Source of the DNA: Blautia schinkii DSM 10518
Lineage (GTDB): Bacteria > Bacillota > Clostridia > Lachnospirales > Lachnospiraceae
Length of the DNA: 64,000 nt
Direction: 5' to 3'
NCBI GenBank assembly: GCA_000702025.1
Contig: JNKJ01000036.1
Span: 1-64,000, forward strand
Made by a program: the position numbers and the translations under genes
The notes under the pieces: generated by a model
Databases searched by the model: none
Told to the model about the DNA's origin: nothing
Seen by the model: only the letters and a program-made list of their open reading frames with translations
Shown: positions 34,387 through 43,818 of the stretch, in pieces
Position numbering within the stretch: position 1 is the first letter of the stretch
Layout: the number at the start of each line of letters is the position of its first letter

Positions 34387-35379
34387 ATGAAGAAGAGAGT
34401 TTTATCAGTAGCATTAACAGCAGCAATGGTGGCATCCATGGCAACAGTTCCCGCAATCACCGTTCAGGCGGCAGACGACGAATTAATCGTAGTTGGTTAC
34501 GCACAGGTTGGTGCCGAGTCTGACTGGAGAACAGCTAACACAGAATCCTTTAAATCTACTTTTACCGAAGAAAACGGATATAAATTAATCTTTGACGATG
34601 CACAGCAGAAACAGGAAAACCAGATTAAAGCAATCCGTTCTTTCATCCAGCAGGACGTTGACTACATCGTAGTTGCACCTGTAGTTGAGACAGGCTGGGA
34701 AACCGTTCTGGAAGAAGCAAAAGAAGCTGGTATCCCGGTTATCCTTTCCGACAGACAGATGCAGGTTTCCGACGACTCTCTGTATGAGTGCTGGGTAGGC
34801 GGCAACTTCATTAAAGAAGGTGAGACAGCAGGCCAGTGGGTAGCTGATTACCTGGAAGAAAAGGGACGCGGCGAAGAAGAGATCAACATGGTAACAATTC
34901 AGGGAACCATCGGAGCATCTGCTCAGGTTGGACGTACCGAAGGTTTTGGAAACATTGTTGCACAGCACGAAAACTGGAAAATGTTAGACATGCAGTCCGG
35001 TGAGTTCACACAGGCTAAGGGCCAGGAAGTTATGGAATCTTTCCTGAAATCCTATGACGACATTGATGTAGTAATCTGCGAGAACGACAACGAAGCATTC
35101 GGCGCAATCGACGCTATCAAAGCTGCCGGCAAGACCTGCGGACCGGAAGGCGACATCATCGTTATCTCCTTTGACTCTGTAAAAGCTGCTTTTGAAGCTA
35201 TGATCGCTGGTGACTTAAATGCAACATTCGAGTGCAACCCGCTTCATGGACCGCGTGTAGACGAAATCATTAAGAAACTGGAAGCCGGAGAAGAAGTTGA
35301 AAAGATTCAGTACGTAGACGAAGCTTACTTCGATACCTCCATGGATCTGGAAGCTATCCTGGCAGAGCGTGCTTATTAA
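34387..35379 (+). CDS. ytfQ: Galactofuranose-type sugar-binding protein (YtfQ-like)
   Basis: The 330-residue protein has a signal peptide (residues about 1-30, ending VQAADD) and then a type 1 periplasmic-binding fold very close in pattern to E. coli YtfQ: VGYAQVGAESDWRTANTES, QKQENQIKAIRSFI and VAPVVETGWETVL. YtfQ binds galactofuranose and related pentoses. The signal peptide has an AXA-type end but no lipobox cysteine, which is unusual for a monoderm's binding protein. It precedes the ATPase and two permeases, with AAGGAGG ahead of the start. Confidence 0.92.
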   Translation: MKKRVLSVALTAAMVASMATVPAITVQAADDELIVVGYAQVGAESDWRTANTESFKSTFTEENGYKLIFDDAQQKQENQIKAIRSFIQQDVDYIVVAPVVETGWETVLEEAKEAGIPVILSDRQMQVSDDSLYECWVGGNFIKEGETAGQWVADYLEEKGRGEEEINMVTIQGTIGASAQVGRTEGFGNIVAQHENWKMLDMQSGEFTQAKGQEVMESFLKSYDDIDVVICENDNEAFGAIDAIKAAGKTCGPEGDIIVISFDSVKAAFEAMIAGDLNATFECNPLHGPRVDEIIKKLEAGEEVEKIQYVDEAYFDTSMDLEAILAERAY

Positions 35380-35513
35380 TCAGCAGCCATAACTGTGACC
35401 AATTAACAGCCATTGGAAACTTTAAGGTGCGGAGGGCGGAGGCCGTAAAGACCTCCTCCTCCCGCACTTTTTTTAAGCAGAGTGGCATTGATTAGAAAGA
35501 GAGGCGGGACCAT

Positions 35514-37028
35514 ATGGAACCAGGCGTTGTTCTTACCATGAGAAATATCTATAAGACTTTCCCAGGCGTAAAGGCCCTGCAGGACGTAGATTTTACCCTG
35601 CGCAGGGGAGAAATACACGCTCTGATGGGAGAGAATGGTGCCGGTAAATCCACATTAATTAAGGTATTGACCGGTGTTGAGGAATTTGAAACAGGTGAAA
35701 TCAAGATAGAAGGAAAAGAGGGGACGATCATCAACAAATCTCCCCAGGAAGCCCAGATGAACGGTATCAGTACCGTTTACCAGGAGGTAAACCTCTGCCC
35801 CAACCTGTCTGTGGCAGAAAATCTTTACATTGGCCGCGAGCCGAGAAAAGGCGGCTTTATTGACTGGAAAACAATGAGAAGACAGGCGTCGGAGCTGCTG
35901 GACAGCCTGGACATCCATGTGGATGTAACTTCGGCAGTGGAGAATTACTCCATTGCCATTCAGCAGATGCTGGCAATCGCCCGTGCAGTGGATATGTCAG
36001 CAAAGGTATTGATCCTCGACGAGCCTACCTCCTCCCTGGATGACGGAGAGGTAGAAAAACTGTTTACATTAATGCGGAAATTAAGAGACCAGGGTGTAGG
36101 TATCATCTTTGTCACCCATTTCCTTGAACAGGTATATGCGGTATGTGACCGGATCACTGTTCTAAGAAACGGTACCCTGGTAGGTGAATATAAAGTAGAA
36201 GAGCTTCCAAGAGTACAGTTGGTAGCAAAAATGATGGGTAAAGATTTTGACGATCTTGCCGCTCTCAAAAAAGAGGGTGAATCCGCTAAGGTGGGCGAGG
36301 AAGTTATTATCGAAGCCAAGGCACTTGGGCATAAGGGAACGATCCGTCCCTTTGACCTTAAGATACATAAGGGAGAGGTGATCGGCCTTACCGGACTCCT
36401 TGGCTCAGGCCGTTCCGAGCTTGTGCGCGCGATCTACGGCGCTGACAAACCGGACGAAGGCGAGCTGCTGGTCAAGGGCAAAAAGCTGCAGGTCAATTCT
36501 CCAATTGACGCAATGATGAACGGCATGGCCTACCTTCCGGAAAACCGTAAAGAAGAAGGTATCATCTCAGACCTGTCCGTACGTGAGAATATCATCATCG
36601 CACTTCAGGCTAAAAAAGGGATGTTCAAGCTTCTGAGCAAAAAAGAGCAGGAAGAATTTACCGATAAATACATTAAGATGCTGCAGATTAAGACCGCGGA
36701 CAGAGAAACGCCAATCAAGCAGCTCTCCGGTGGCAACCAACAGAAGGTCATCCTCGGCAGATGGCTGCTCACAAACCCGGATTTCCTGATCCTGGATGAG
36801 CCCACCCGTGGTATTGATATCGGAACAAAAACAGAAATCCAGAAGCTGGTGCTTGAGCTGGCTGAACAGGGCATGAGCGTTGTGTTCATCTCCTCCGAGG
36901 TGGAAGAAATGCTGCGTACCTGCAGCCGTATGGCGGTTCTCCGCGACGGAAGCAAGGTTGGCGAGCTTGAAGAGAAAGAGCTGAGCCAGTCCTCGATCAT
37001 GAAAGCAATTGCCGGAGGTGAAGATTAA
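35514..37028 (+). CDS. ytfR: Sugar ABC transporter ATP-binding protein (YtfR/RbsA-like)
   Basis: The 504-residue protein is a double ATPase. The first half carries the Walker A GENGAGKST, the signature region AVENYSIAIQQM and LILDEPTSSLD. The second half has GLLGSGRSEL, LSGGNQQKVILGRW and LILDEPTRGIDIGT. The layout is that of RbsA/YtfR subunits, which energise ribose- and galactofuranose-class importers. It follows the binding-protein gene by about 135 bp, with AAAGAGAGGCGGG before the ATG, and its stop overlaps the next start. Confidence 0.92.
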   Translation: MEPGVVLTMRNIYKTFPGVKALQDVDFTLRRGEIHALMGENGAGKSTLIKVLTGVEEFETGEIKIEGKEGTIINKSPQEAQMNGISTVYQEVNLCPNLSVAENLYIGREPRKGGFIDWKTMRRQASELLDSLDIHVDVTSAVENYSIAIQQMLAIARAVDMSAKVLILDEPTSSLDDGEVEKLFTLMRKLRDQGVGIIFVTHFLEQVYAVCDRITVLRNGTLVGEYKVEELPRVQLVAKMMGKDFDDLAALKKEGESAKVGEEVIIEAKALGHKGTIRPFDLKIHKGEVIGLTGLLGSGRSELVRAIYGADKPDEGELLVKGKKLQVNSPIDAMMNGMAYLPENRKEEGIISDLSVRENIIIALQAKKGMFKLLSKKEQEEFTDKYIKMLQIKTADRETPIKQLSGGNQQKVILGRWLLTNPDFLILDEPTRGIDIGTKTEIQKLVLELAEQGMSVVFISSEVEEMLRTCSRMAVLRDGSKVGELEEKELSQSSIMKAIAGGED

Positions 37029-38077
37029 TGAATAAATTGAAAAAACTTACAACCTACCGTCTGTTTCTGCCGATTCTCTGTCTGGTGCTGGTACTTCTGG
37101 TAAACCTGATCACCACTCCTGACTTTTTCGCCATAAGCGTCCGTGACGGTATGCTTTACGGTTATATTATTGACGTTATCAACCGTGCCAGCGAGCTGGT
37201 CATCCTGGCCGTGGGCATGACCCTGATGGTAGCCGCTTCCGGCGGTACCGATATTTCCGTAGGTGCGGTAATGGCTGTTGTGGCAGGCGTTGTATGTAAC
37301 GTTCTGGCAGGCGGCGAGCAGTCCGTAACCCAGTATAACAACCCTTACATTTTAGGAATCCTGGCAGGTATTGCAGTGGCTGTCATCTGCGGATGCTTTA
37401 ATGGTTTCCTTGTTGCTAAGCTGAAAATCCAGCCTATGATCGCAACTCTGATCCTTTTCACAGCAGGGCGTGGTATCGCACAGCTCGTGACAAACGGACA
37501 GATTACTTACGTACGTGTTGACCACTACAAGGTATTGGGCTCCAGCATCAAAGGTCTGCCTTTGCCCGTACCGTTTTTCATGGCGATCATCGTGGTTATC
37601 GTTACTACTCTTATCCTTAAGAAGACAGCCATAGGCATGTACATTGAATCTGTAGGTATCAATGCAAAGGCTTCCCGCCTGGTAGGTCTGAAATCGTCAA
37701 AGATTATTTTTCTCACCTATGTATTCGGCGGACTGATGGCCGGTATCGCAGGTTTGGTCGCAAGCTCACGTATCTATTCTGCCGATGCCAATAACATTGG
37801 CCTCAACATGGAGCTGGATGCCATCCTCGCGGTTGCCCTGGGCGGCAATTCACTTGGCGGCGGCAAGTTTTCCCTCATGGGCTCCGTAATCGGCGCTTAC
37901 ACCATCCAGGCCTTAACTACCACTCTTTACGCTATGCACGTATCCTCCGACCAGGTTCCCGTGTACAAAGCGATCGTGGTGGTGATCATTGTATCCTTAC
38001 AGTCTCCGCAGCTTAAGAAATGGTTCAAAAAACATTCGCTGGGGAAAAAAGCAGTAAACGGAAATGAGGTGGCATAA
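37028..38077 (+). CDS. ytfT: Sugar ABC transporter permease (YtfT-like)
   Basis: This is a 349-residue integral membrane subunit with about ten helices, the RbsC-family VAASGGTDISVGAVMAVVAG motif near residue 73 and the EAA-like GLKSSKIIFLTYVFGG. It pairs with the YjfF-like permease that starts one base after it stops. Start and stop overlap or abut both neighbours, so the four genes are one transcription unit. Confidence 0.92.
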   Translation: MNKLKKLTTYRLFLPILCLVLVLLVNLITTPDFFAISVRDGMLYGYIIDVINRASELVILAVGMTLMVAASGGTDISVGAVMAVVAGVVCNVLAGGEQSVTQYNNPYILGILAGIAVAVICGCFNGFLVAKLKIQPMIATLILFTAGRGIAQLVTNGQITYVRVDHYKVLGSSIKGLPLPVPFFMAIIVVIVTTLILKKTAIGMYIESVGINAKASRLVGLKSSKIIFLTYVFGGLMAGIAGLVASSRIYSADANNIGLNMELDAILAVALGGNSLGGGKFSLMGSVIGAYTIQALTTTLYAMHVSSDQVPVYKAIVVVIIVSLQSPQLKKWFKKHSLGKKAVNGNEVA

Positions 38078-38078
38078 G

Positions 38079-39116
38079 ATGAGCGGTTCAAAAGCAGTTA
38101 AAGTAAAAAAGAAAATAGACGGAAACGCATTCCTACTTTTGATCACCATCGTCCTGTTCTTTGTCATGTATATTGCCGGTGTGGTTATTTTCAATGAACA
38201 AGGCTTTGGTAAAGTACAGAACTTCCTCAACCTGTTCATATCCAACGCGGGTCTGATCGTCATTGCGGCAGGCATGACCGTTGTCATGATCACAGGCGGA
38301 ATCGATATTTCTGTAGGTTCCGTGGTGGCCCTGACCTGTATGCTGCTGGCATGGATGATGGAATTAAAAGGAATCGGCGCTGTTCCGGCAACTCTCCTGG
38401 TGCTGGTAATGGGTGTTGTCTTTGGTCTGGTACAGGGCTTTTTGGTAGCCTACCTGAATATCCAGCCTTTCATCGTTACTCTGGCGGGTATGTTCTTTGC
38501 CAGAGGTATGACAGCAATCGTTTCCACAGAAATGATCAGTATCAGTAACGAAACCTTCCTCTCCTGGGCGAAATTTAAAATTTATTTTCCCTTTGGAGGT
38601 TACTTAAACAGAAAAGGCGTGATGATCTATCCTTATATTTACCCAAGCGTGGTCATTGCACTGATCATTCTCGTTCTGGTATTCGTAATGCTGAAATTCA
38701 CGAAATTCGGACGCTCCATCTACGCGGTAGGCGGTAACGAACAGTCCGCTCTTATGATGGGTCTGAATGTCAGAAGGACAAAACTGAAAGCTTATGTACT
38801 CAGCAGTACCCTCTGCGGTCTGGGCGGTTTCCTCTTCTGCCTCAACACCTGCGCAGGCTTCGTAGAGCAGGCCAAAGGACTTGAGATGGATGCCATTGCT
38901 TCCTCCGTTATCGGCGGTACACTGCTGACAGGCGGTGTCGGCAATGTCTTCGGCTCCCTCTTCGGCGTACTGATTAAGGGTACAATCGAAGCGTTCATCA
39001 CCTTCCAGGGAACACTTTCCTCCTGGTGGACGAGAATCACCATTGCGGCTCTGCTTTGCTTCTTCATTGTCCTGCAGAGTATCTTCGCGGCTGTGAAGGA
39101 GAAGAATAAACATTAA
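38079..39116 (+). CDS. yjfF: Sugar ABC transporter permease (YjfF-like)
   Basis: The 345-residue partner permease has helix 3 motif ITGGIDISVGSVVALTC, GLNVRRTKLKAYVLSS and a final TIAALLCFFIVLQSIF. The arrangement binding protein, double ATPase and two unequal permeases is that of ytfQ-ytfR-ytfT-yjfF. I chose ATG 38079, one base past the ytfT stop with GAGGTGG ahead, over 38064. A terminator follows immediately. Confidence 0.92.
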   Translation: MSGSKAVKVKKKIDGNAFLLLITIVLFFVMYIAGVVIFNEQGFGKVQNFLNLFISNAGLIVIAAGMTVVMITGGIDISVGSVVALTCMLLAWMMELKGIGAVPATLLVLVMGVVFGLVQGFLVAYLNIQPFIVTLAGMFFARGMTAIVSTEMISISNETFLSWAKFKIYFPFGGYLNRKGVMIYPYIYPSVVIALIILVLVFVMLKFTKFGRSIYAVGGNEQSALMMGLNVRRTKLKAYVLSSTLCGLGGFLFCLNTCAGFVEQAKGLEMDAIASSVIGGTLLTGGVGNVFGSLFGVLIKGTIEAFITFQGTLSSWWTRITIAALLCFFIVLQSIFAAVKEKNKH

Positions 39117-39141
39117 TACTTTGCTCTTCATCATCATAATA

Positions 39142-39182
39142 AGCGTTATGTCAATTTTTCTATTTTTTGACATAACGCTTAT
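39142..39182 (+). terminator. Terminator of the ytfQRT-yjfF-like operon
   Basis: AAGCGTTATGTCA pairs perfectly with TGACATAACGCTT around a T-rich loop (39142-39182) and runs into ATTTTATAT. The perfect 13-bp stem makes this a strong, possibly bidirectional terminator. Confidence 0.85.
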
Positions 39183-39275
39183 TTTATATAATAAATGTCC
39201 ATCGCATAATCAAAGCTTGACTCTTACGCAACAAAAAGTAATTATAATTTATCTATTAATTTCGCAATATTTCTA

Positions 39276-39304
39276 TTGCTATTTTGCTTTTTTGCGCATA
39301 TACT
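39276..39304 (+). promoter_or_regulatory. Promoter of the toxin-antitoxin pair
   Basis: TTGCTA (39276-39281), a 17-bp spacer and TATACT (39299-39304), 33 bp ahead of the antitoxin ATG. The region 39183-39275 is AT-rich and without other clear signals. Confidence 0.55.
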
Positions 39305-39336
39305 AAAAATACAAAGAACAAGAGGAGGAATCACAA

Positions 39337-39660
39337 ATGGCTATCACTGTTGACATATTAAACAGCCTTGTACCTATAACACAATTTAACAAAGGGCAGG
39401 CCTCTAAAATTTTTGACCGCCTACGGACAGAACGCCAGCTCGTAGTGTTAAAAAATAATACACCGTCCGCTGTTATTCTTTCACCGGAAGAATACGAACG
39501 TCTGGCTGAAATCGAAGAGGATTATCGCCTTCTCCTGCTTGCGCAGGAACGCCTTAATAATGGCAGCATGGCACATACGGTATCTTTTAATGAAGCTATG
39601 GCAGACCTTGGTATCTCAGAAACTGATCTTGACGAAGCGGAGGAGGTAGAAATCGAATGA
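39337..39660 (+). CDS. Phd/YefM-type antitoxin
   Basis: The 107-residue protein shows the antitoxin N-terminal domain: VPITQFNKGQASKIFDRLRT and LVVLKNNTPSAVILSPEEYERL, which binds DNA and dimerises. Its acidic C-terminus would wrap and neutralise the toxin encoded next. AGGAGG precedes the ATG. It overlaps the toxin gene by 4 bp, typical of type II toxin-antitoxin pairs, which autoregulate through the antitoxin. Confidence 0.88.
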   Translation: MAITVDILNSLVPITQFNKGQASKIFDRLRTERQLVVLKNNTPSAVILSPEEYERLAEIEEDYRLLLLAQERLNNGSMAHTVSFNEAMADLGISETDLDEAEEVEIE

Positions 39661-39986
39661 ATTATCAGATCAACTTCCTTCCCGAAGCCATCGACGATAT
39701 GAAGAAACTGGATAACTCCATCCAGCCGCAGATTGCCAAAGGCATCCGTAAGGTCAGTCAGAAGCCTCTTTCGACTTATCGGGGCGGATATGGAAAACCT
39801 CTTGGAAACAAAGATGGTACAGATTTATCAGGGCTTTATAAAATAAAATTTCGCGGTATTGGGATACGTGTCGTCTACTCCGTAGAAGAACACAATGGCA
39901 TTATGACCGTCATTGTGGTTTCCGTAAGAGCAGACAACCAAGTATATCAGGAAGCCGAAAAACGCAGAACAAAGCATAACCTATAA
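39657..39986 (+). CDS. RelE/ParE-type toxin
   Basis: The 109-residue basic protein has the RelE/ParE fold pattern: INFLPEAIDDMKKLDNSIQ at the start, PLGNKDGTDLSGLYKIKFRGIGIRVVYSVE in the middle, and VIVVSVRADNQVY near the end. Members usually cleave mRNA on the ribosome or poison gyrase; which applies here is not decided. It is translationally coupled to the antitoxin gene. Confidence 0.87.
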   Translation: MNYQINFLPEAIDDMKKLDNSIQPQIAKGIRKVSQKPLSTYRGGYGKPLGNKDGTDLSGLYKIKFRGIGIRVVYSVEEHNGIMTVIVVSVRADNQVYQEAEKRRTKHNL

Positions 39987-39988
39987 AA

Positions 39989-40054
39989 AAATTAGGACCC
40001 AGTCGCACAAACCCACGATTGATCGAGGTTTCTTAACTTTGTCCTAATTTTAGT
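39989..40054 (+). terminator. Terminator after the toxin gene
   Basis: AAATTAGGAC (39989-39998) pairs with GTCCTAATTT (40041-40050) around a long loop and is followed by TAGTTTT. The loop of about 40 bases is long, so efficiency is uncertain. It may also serve the convergent rubrerythrin gene. Confidence 0.65.
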
Positions 40055-40070
40055 TTTAAACGCTTACATG

Positions 40071-40679
40071 CTATTTATTACTTTTGTCTGCAAACGGTGC
40101 AAGCTCCAGGCGGATGAAATATCCCTGGTCGTGATCACATACAGGACATTTCTTCGGCGCTTCCTTTGTCTCGCAGATATAACCGCAATTGAGGCAAATC
40201 CAGCCTGTCTTCACATCAGAGATATAAAGCTTATTCTCCTCCAGCCACTCTGCAAATCTTCCGAAGCGGTCCCCATGTGTTTTCTCAATCTCAGCAATCA
40301 TGTGGAAAGAACGGGCCACCTTGTCAAAGCCCTCTTCCTTCGCCTTATCGCCAAAGCGTTTGTACACGTCGTCATGTTCCTCGTATTCATTATGCTGCGC
40401 CATACGCAGAAGCTCCGCCAGATCCTCTGTAATATCCACCGGATAACCGCCGTCAATATGAATCGTCTCACCGGCCATCTCTTTCAGATGATTATAGAAA
40501 ATCTCTCCATGCTCTTTCTCCTGGTCCGCGGTATAAAGAAATACCTGCGCAATCGTGGGCTGCCCCTGTGCTTTCGCCTGTCCCGCTGCAAAAGTATATC
40601 GGTTTCTCGCCTGGCTCTCCCCGGCAAACGCACGCATTAGATTGTCCTTTGTCTCACTGCTTTTAAAATCCACTGGCAT
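40071..40679 (-). CDS. rbr: Rubrerythrin
   Basis: Rubrerythrin reduces hydrogen peroxide in anaerobes with electrons from rubredoxin-type sites. The 202-residue protein has the diiron ferritin-like domain (MRAFAGESQARNRYTFAAG with the first Glu, later ADQEKEHGEIFYNHL and MIAEIEKTHGDRF) and a C-terminal rubredoxin-type zinc/iron site (CLNCGYICETKEAPKKCPVC). I chose ATG 40679 (MPVDFKSSETKDNL) with AGGAGG ahead; an upstream frame to 40808 is unsupported. It indicates an oxygen-exposed anaerobe. Confidence 0.95.
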   Translation of the reverse strand: MPVDFKSSETKDNLMRAFAGESQARNRYTFAAGQAKAQGQPTIAQVFLYTADQEKEHGEIFYNHLKEMAGETIHIDGGYPVDITEDLAELLRMAQHNEYEEHDDVYKRFGDKAKEEGFDKVARSFHMIAEIEKTHGDRFGRFAEWLEENKLYISDVKTGWICLNCGYICETKEAPKKCPVCDHDQGYFIRLELAPFADKSNK

Positions 40680-40936
40680 AACTATGACCTCCTGTTTGTT
40701 ATTTTCTACCATAGTATCTGCCATAATTTCCTGGATTATACATATAAAATCCGAGTCAAAACTGCCAACCTGACATTTGTGCCCCTGCCTTCTGCAATCT
40801 GCAATCATACCTCCGGCCGGATTTATCCATCTCTAATCGCATATACCTCACGCAACAAGTCTGCGTCTCTGGTCACACACAACATATCTGAGCCGCTGGC
40901 CACATGCAGCAAGCCTGCGCCTCTGTCCACATACAT

Positions 40937-41563
40937 CTATTTTGTACTCTTTTCTTCCATTGTCTTCATCATATCTGAAATCTCTTCAATATTGCCGTCT
41001 TCATTATCAAAAGCCACCACTGTAAAATTATTCAGCGTATCCTTCTGCCTCCCGGCCACTGATTGCGCCATGTCTGTCACCTTTATGCAAACAGACCCTT
41101 CATACACAACTACATAGCAATCTAAGTCTCCCTCATTCCCAATGTAATATTCCACCCCGTCAACCCTGGTATCTTTCATCTCATATTTCTCAAGGCTAAA
41201 ATTAAAAAGCTTATCCTGATAAGTAAAACTTACTCTATCCTCTGTAAAAGAATAGTCCTCCAAATCAGCCTCCAGAATATCCCCGTTAAACGAATCCAAC
41301 GCATACGTCCTGAATCCAGTGCCGTCGTCTTCTGCGCCGTTCTCCTCTGCGCCACCTTTCGATTCTGTTTTCTCCGTTGAGATCGCCTTTGCCTTCTCTG
41401 CTCCCGTCTCATGCACCTCTGCCTCAGCATCTGTAGATGCGGGATTTACTGCTACTGCATTGGCAGATGTAGGATTTACAGATAAAACATTTGCAGATAC
41501 AACATTTAAAGATATCACAGACAAGCAAATCACCGCAGCCAAATACATTCTTCTTTTTTTCAT
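40937..41563 (-). CDS. Exported protein of unknown function
   Basis: This is a 208-residue protein with a signal peptide (MKKRRMYLAAVICLSVISLNVVSA), a low-complexity stretch rich in Ala, Val, Asn, Ser and Glu (residues about 25-80), and a globular C-terminal part (TYALDSFNGDILEADLEDY to the end) with no motif I recognise. It should be secreted or anchored at the surface. The ATG at 41563 follows GGAGGTGGGAGCT. It is separated from rubrerythrin and appears to be a single gene. Confidence 0.7.
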   Translation of the reverse strand: MKKRRMYLAAVICLSVISLNVVSANVLSVNPTSANAVAVNPASTDAEAEVHETGAEKAKAISTEKTESKGGAEENGAEDDGTGFRTYALDSFNGDILEADLEDYSFTEDRVSFTYQDKLFNFSLEKYEMKDTRVDGVEYYIGNEGDLDCYVVVYEGSVCIKVTDMAQSVAGRQKDTLNNFTVVAFDNEDGNIEEISDMMKTMEEKSTK

Positions 41564-41834
41564 AGCTCCCACCTCCTCAATAATAATCCCACTACAATAC
41601 TTTTAAAACCTCCAAGCCTTCCCGTCCAAACACCCTTCCTTACCCAATATATTATCACACAATTCAGATATAATCATTATAAAATCTAATAATTTCAGCA
41701 TACAAAATCACTAATATTCCATACTAAAATTCGTATATTTTTCAACCACCCAGCAAACTTCCGGAGACAAGATACTCTTTTATAGGGGACGAAAGCGTAG
41801 TGTTATTATATTTTCTATCAGTATAGTACAAAAA

Positions 41835-41880
41835 AATTCCGCCGTATCCACAACTATTTAAGTGTAAATACGGCGAAATT
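41835..41880 (-). terminator. Terminator of the TRAP operon
   Basis: AATTCCGCCGTAT pairs with ATACGGCGAAATT (41835-41880) with one mismatch. On the minus strand the hairpin is followed by TTTTTTT, so it terminates the TRAP/aldolase operon that ends at 41943. The rest of the gap 41564-41834 is AT-rich; I see no gene in it. Confidence 0.75.
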
Positions 41881-41942
41881 ATTCTTTACCATACATCAGA
41901 AACTCGTAATATATAGATATATAGCATTGACCCCAAATGCAG

Positions 41943-43220
41943 CTATGGCATTAACAAATTGGGAATAAATGTAGAAAATACCGGCACGTATGTTACAATA
42001 AGCAGTACAATAATCGCAATTGCCACAAATGGCAATATTGCTTTATATAGTGCCGAGAGTTTAACTTTTCCAACATTTGAAATCACAAACAGCATCATTC
42101 CTACCGGAGGTGTCAGGTTTCCTATCATTAGATTCAGACACATAATAATTCCAAACTGGACAGAATCTATCCCGTAGCTCTGAGCAACCGGCCAAAGAAT
42201 AGGCACCATTAAAAGAATCGCCGGCGTAGCATCCAGAACCATCCCAAGGATCAACAGCAGGACATTCATAAACAGTAGGAACAGAATCTTGCTTGTAATG
42301 AACTCCAGACAAAATGCCGCAAGCGTCTGTGCTATCTGAAGCGTGGTAATGGCCCATCCCATTGCCGTAGAAACAGCAATAATAAAAAGTACGTTTGCTG
42401 TTGCCTTTGCAGAGCGGACGCAGGATTCCTTGAAATTTTTCCAGGTAAGTTTCCCTTTCAAAAGAGAAATAATGAGCGCATATACAACCGCTAAGGCGCT
42501 GGACTCCGTTGCTGTACAAATACCACTGATTATGGAACCCATAATGATAATAGGAAGAAGTAATGCTGGCAAAGTATCTTTCAGTGAATGAGCAATTTCT
42601 TTAAAACTTGCACGCTTCGCTCTGTATGGCATCTTGTATTTTACTGCCATATAGTAACAAAGCACCATGTAGGATAAGCCTAGAAGTATACCAGGCACTG
42701 CACCTGCAAGAAACATTTTACCGACTGATACGGTCCCTATACAACCAGCAAAGATAATCATAATATTGGATGGAGGAATAATCGGGCCAATAATGGCACT
42801 GGCGGCAGTAACCGCTGCTGCAAAATCTCTTTTATAACCGCCATCTGTCATAAGCTGTATTTCCACAGGCCCCAGTCCGGATGCATCTGCAATCGCAGAG
42901 CCGGAAAGTCCTGCAAAAAGCATACTTGCCATGACATTTACATGTGCAAGGCCCCCCTTGATATGTCCCACCAATTTTTCACAAAACATTACGATTGCAT
43001 TTGTAATCCCGCCTACCGACATCAAATCCGTTGCTAAAATAAACAACAGAATACATACATATGTATAGGAATCAATACCGGAAAATAATTTCTGCGCTAT
43101 CATCGACTGATCTCCGCCGAGAATACCAAAAGAAATATTGGTCAGAGCTCCCATGGCAAAACCAACCGGAGTACCAATCAGCATAATTACAAGGAAAAGA
43201 ACAATCAAAAGTACCATCAT
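41943..43220 (-). CDS. TRAP transporter large permease (DctM)
   Basis: This is the 425-residue large membrane subunit of a tripartite ATP-independent periplasmic transporter with about twelve helices. Family signatures include MLIGTPVGFAMG at the N-terminus, AGLSGSAIADASGLG in the centre and MILGMVLDATPAILLMVPIL. It imports acidic substrates such as sugar acids using the sodium gradient. It overlaps DctQ by 4 bp. Confidence 0.92.
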   Translation of the reverse strand: MMVLLIVLFLVIMLIGTPVGFAMGALTNISFGILGGDQSMIAQKLFSGIDSYTYVCILLFILATDLMSVGGITNAIVMFCEKLVGHIKGGLAHVNVMASMLFAGLSGSAIADASGLGPVEIQLMTDGGYKRDFAAAVTAASAIIGPIIPPSNIMIIFAGCIGTVSVGKMFLAGAVPGILLGLSYMVLCYYMAVKYKMPYRAKRASFKEIAHSLKDTLPALLLPIIIMGSIISGICTATESSALAVVYALIISLLKGKLTWKNFKESCVRSAKATANVLFIIAVSTAMGWAITTLQIAQTLAAFCLEFITSKILFLLFMNVLLLILGMVLDATPAILLMVPILWPVAQSYGIDSVQFGIIMCLNLMIGNLTPPVGMMLFVISNVGKVKLSALYKAILPFVAIAIIVLLIVTYVPVFSTFIPNLLMP

Positions 43221-43780
43221 CGGCTTTCCCCTCCTTCCTCAGGTTCCGGATACTGTCTTTTACCACCAGCATAAAACGGTTCAAGAACTCCCGAAAAAAC
43301 GCCAATCATTTCTGTGATAATCTCATATGTCATTACAACACACCCAAATATCGGAGCAGAATACAGAGTATATCCCGGAGCGCGAAGTATAGAAGATTTA
43401 AACATCATTCGTGTTTGAACAATATAAATCCCATAATAAACAGCCACCGCAATAAAAACCAGGCAAAGAATACGTGTGAGAATATATAATACCATTTTCC
43501 CCTTTTTTCCCAACCGGTCGAAAACCAAATCCAGTTGAGCCATTGAACCTTCTCTGTAAACAATCGGCAGTGCCAAATAGCAAAGCCAAATCATAGAATA
43601 GCGAGCAAGCTCCTCTGTCCAGGGGAAAGAAAAATCTGATATCTTTACAATGATGTATCGATTCAATACCTGTAAAAATACTGAACCGGCATTAATGATA
43701 ACAATCCCTACAATCAATATAGTAAGTATTCTACAGATTGCATTGGAGATTTTGTTTAACCCATAATATAACTTTTTCAT
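43217..43780 (-). CDS. TRAP transporter small permease (DctQ)
   Basis: The 187-residue small membrane subunit has four helices and the DctQ pattern PWTEELARYSMIWLCYLALPIVYREGSMAQLDLV near its centre. The ATG at 43780 with GGAGAAG upstream is preferred to the TTG at 43792. It lies between the binding-protein and DctM genes. Confidence 0.88.
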   Translation of the reverse strand: MKKLYYGLNKISNAICRILTILIVGIVIINAGSVFLQVLNRYIIVKISDFSFPWTEELARYSMIWLCYLALPIVYREGSMAQLDLVFDRLGKKGKMVLYILTRILCLVFIAVAVYYGIYIVQTRMMFKSSILRAPGYTLYSAPIFGCVVMTYEIITEMIGVFSGVLEPFYAGGKRQYPEPEEGGESR

Positions 43781-43818
43781 GTTCTTCTCCAAATATTGTG
43801 TACTGTGAAATAAGTTAT

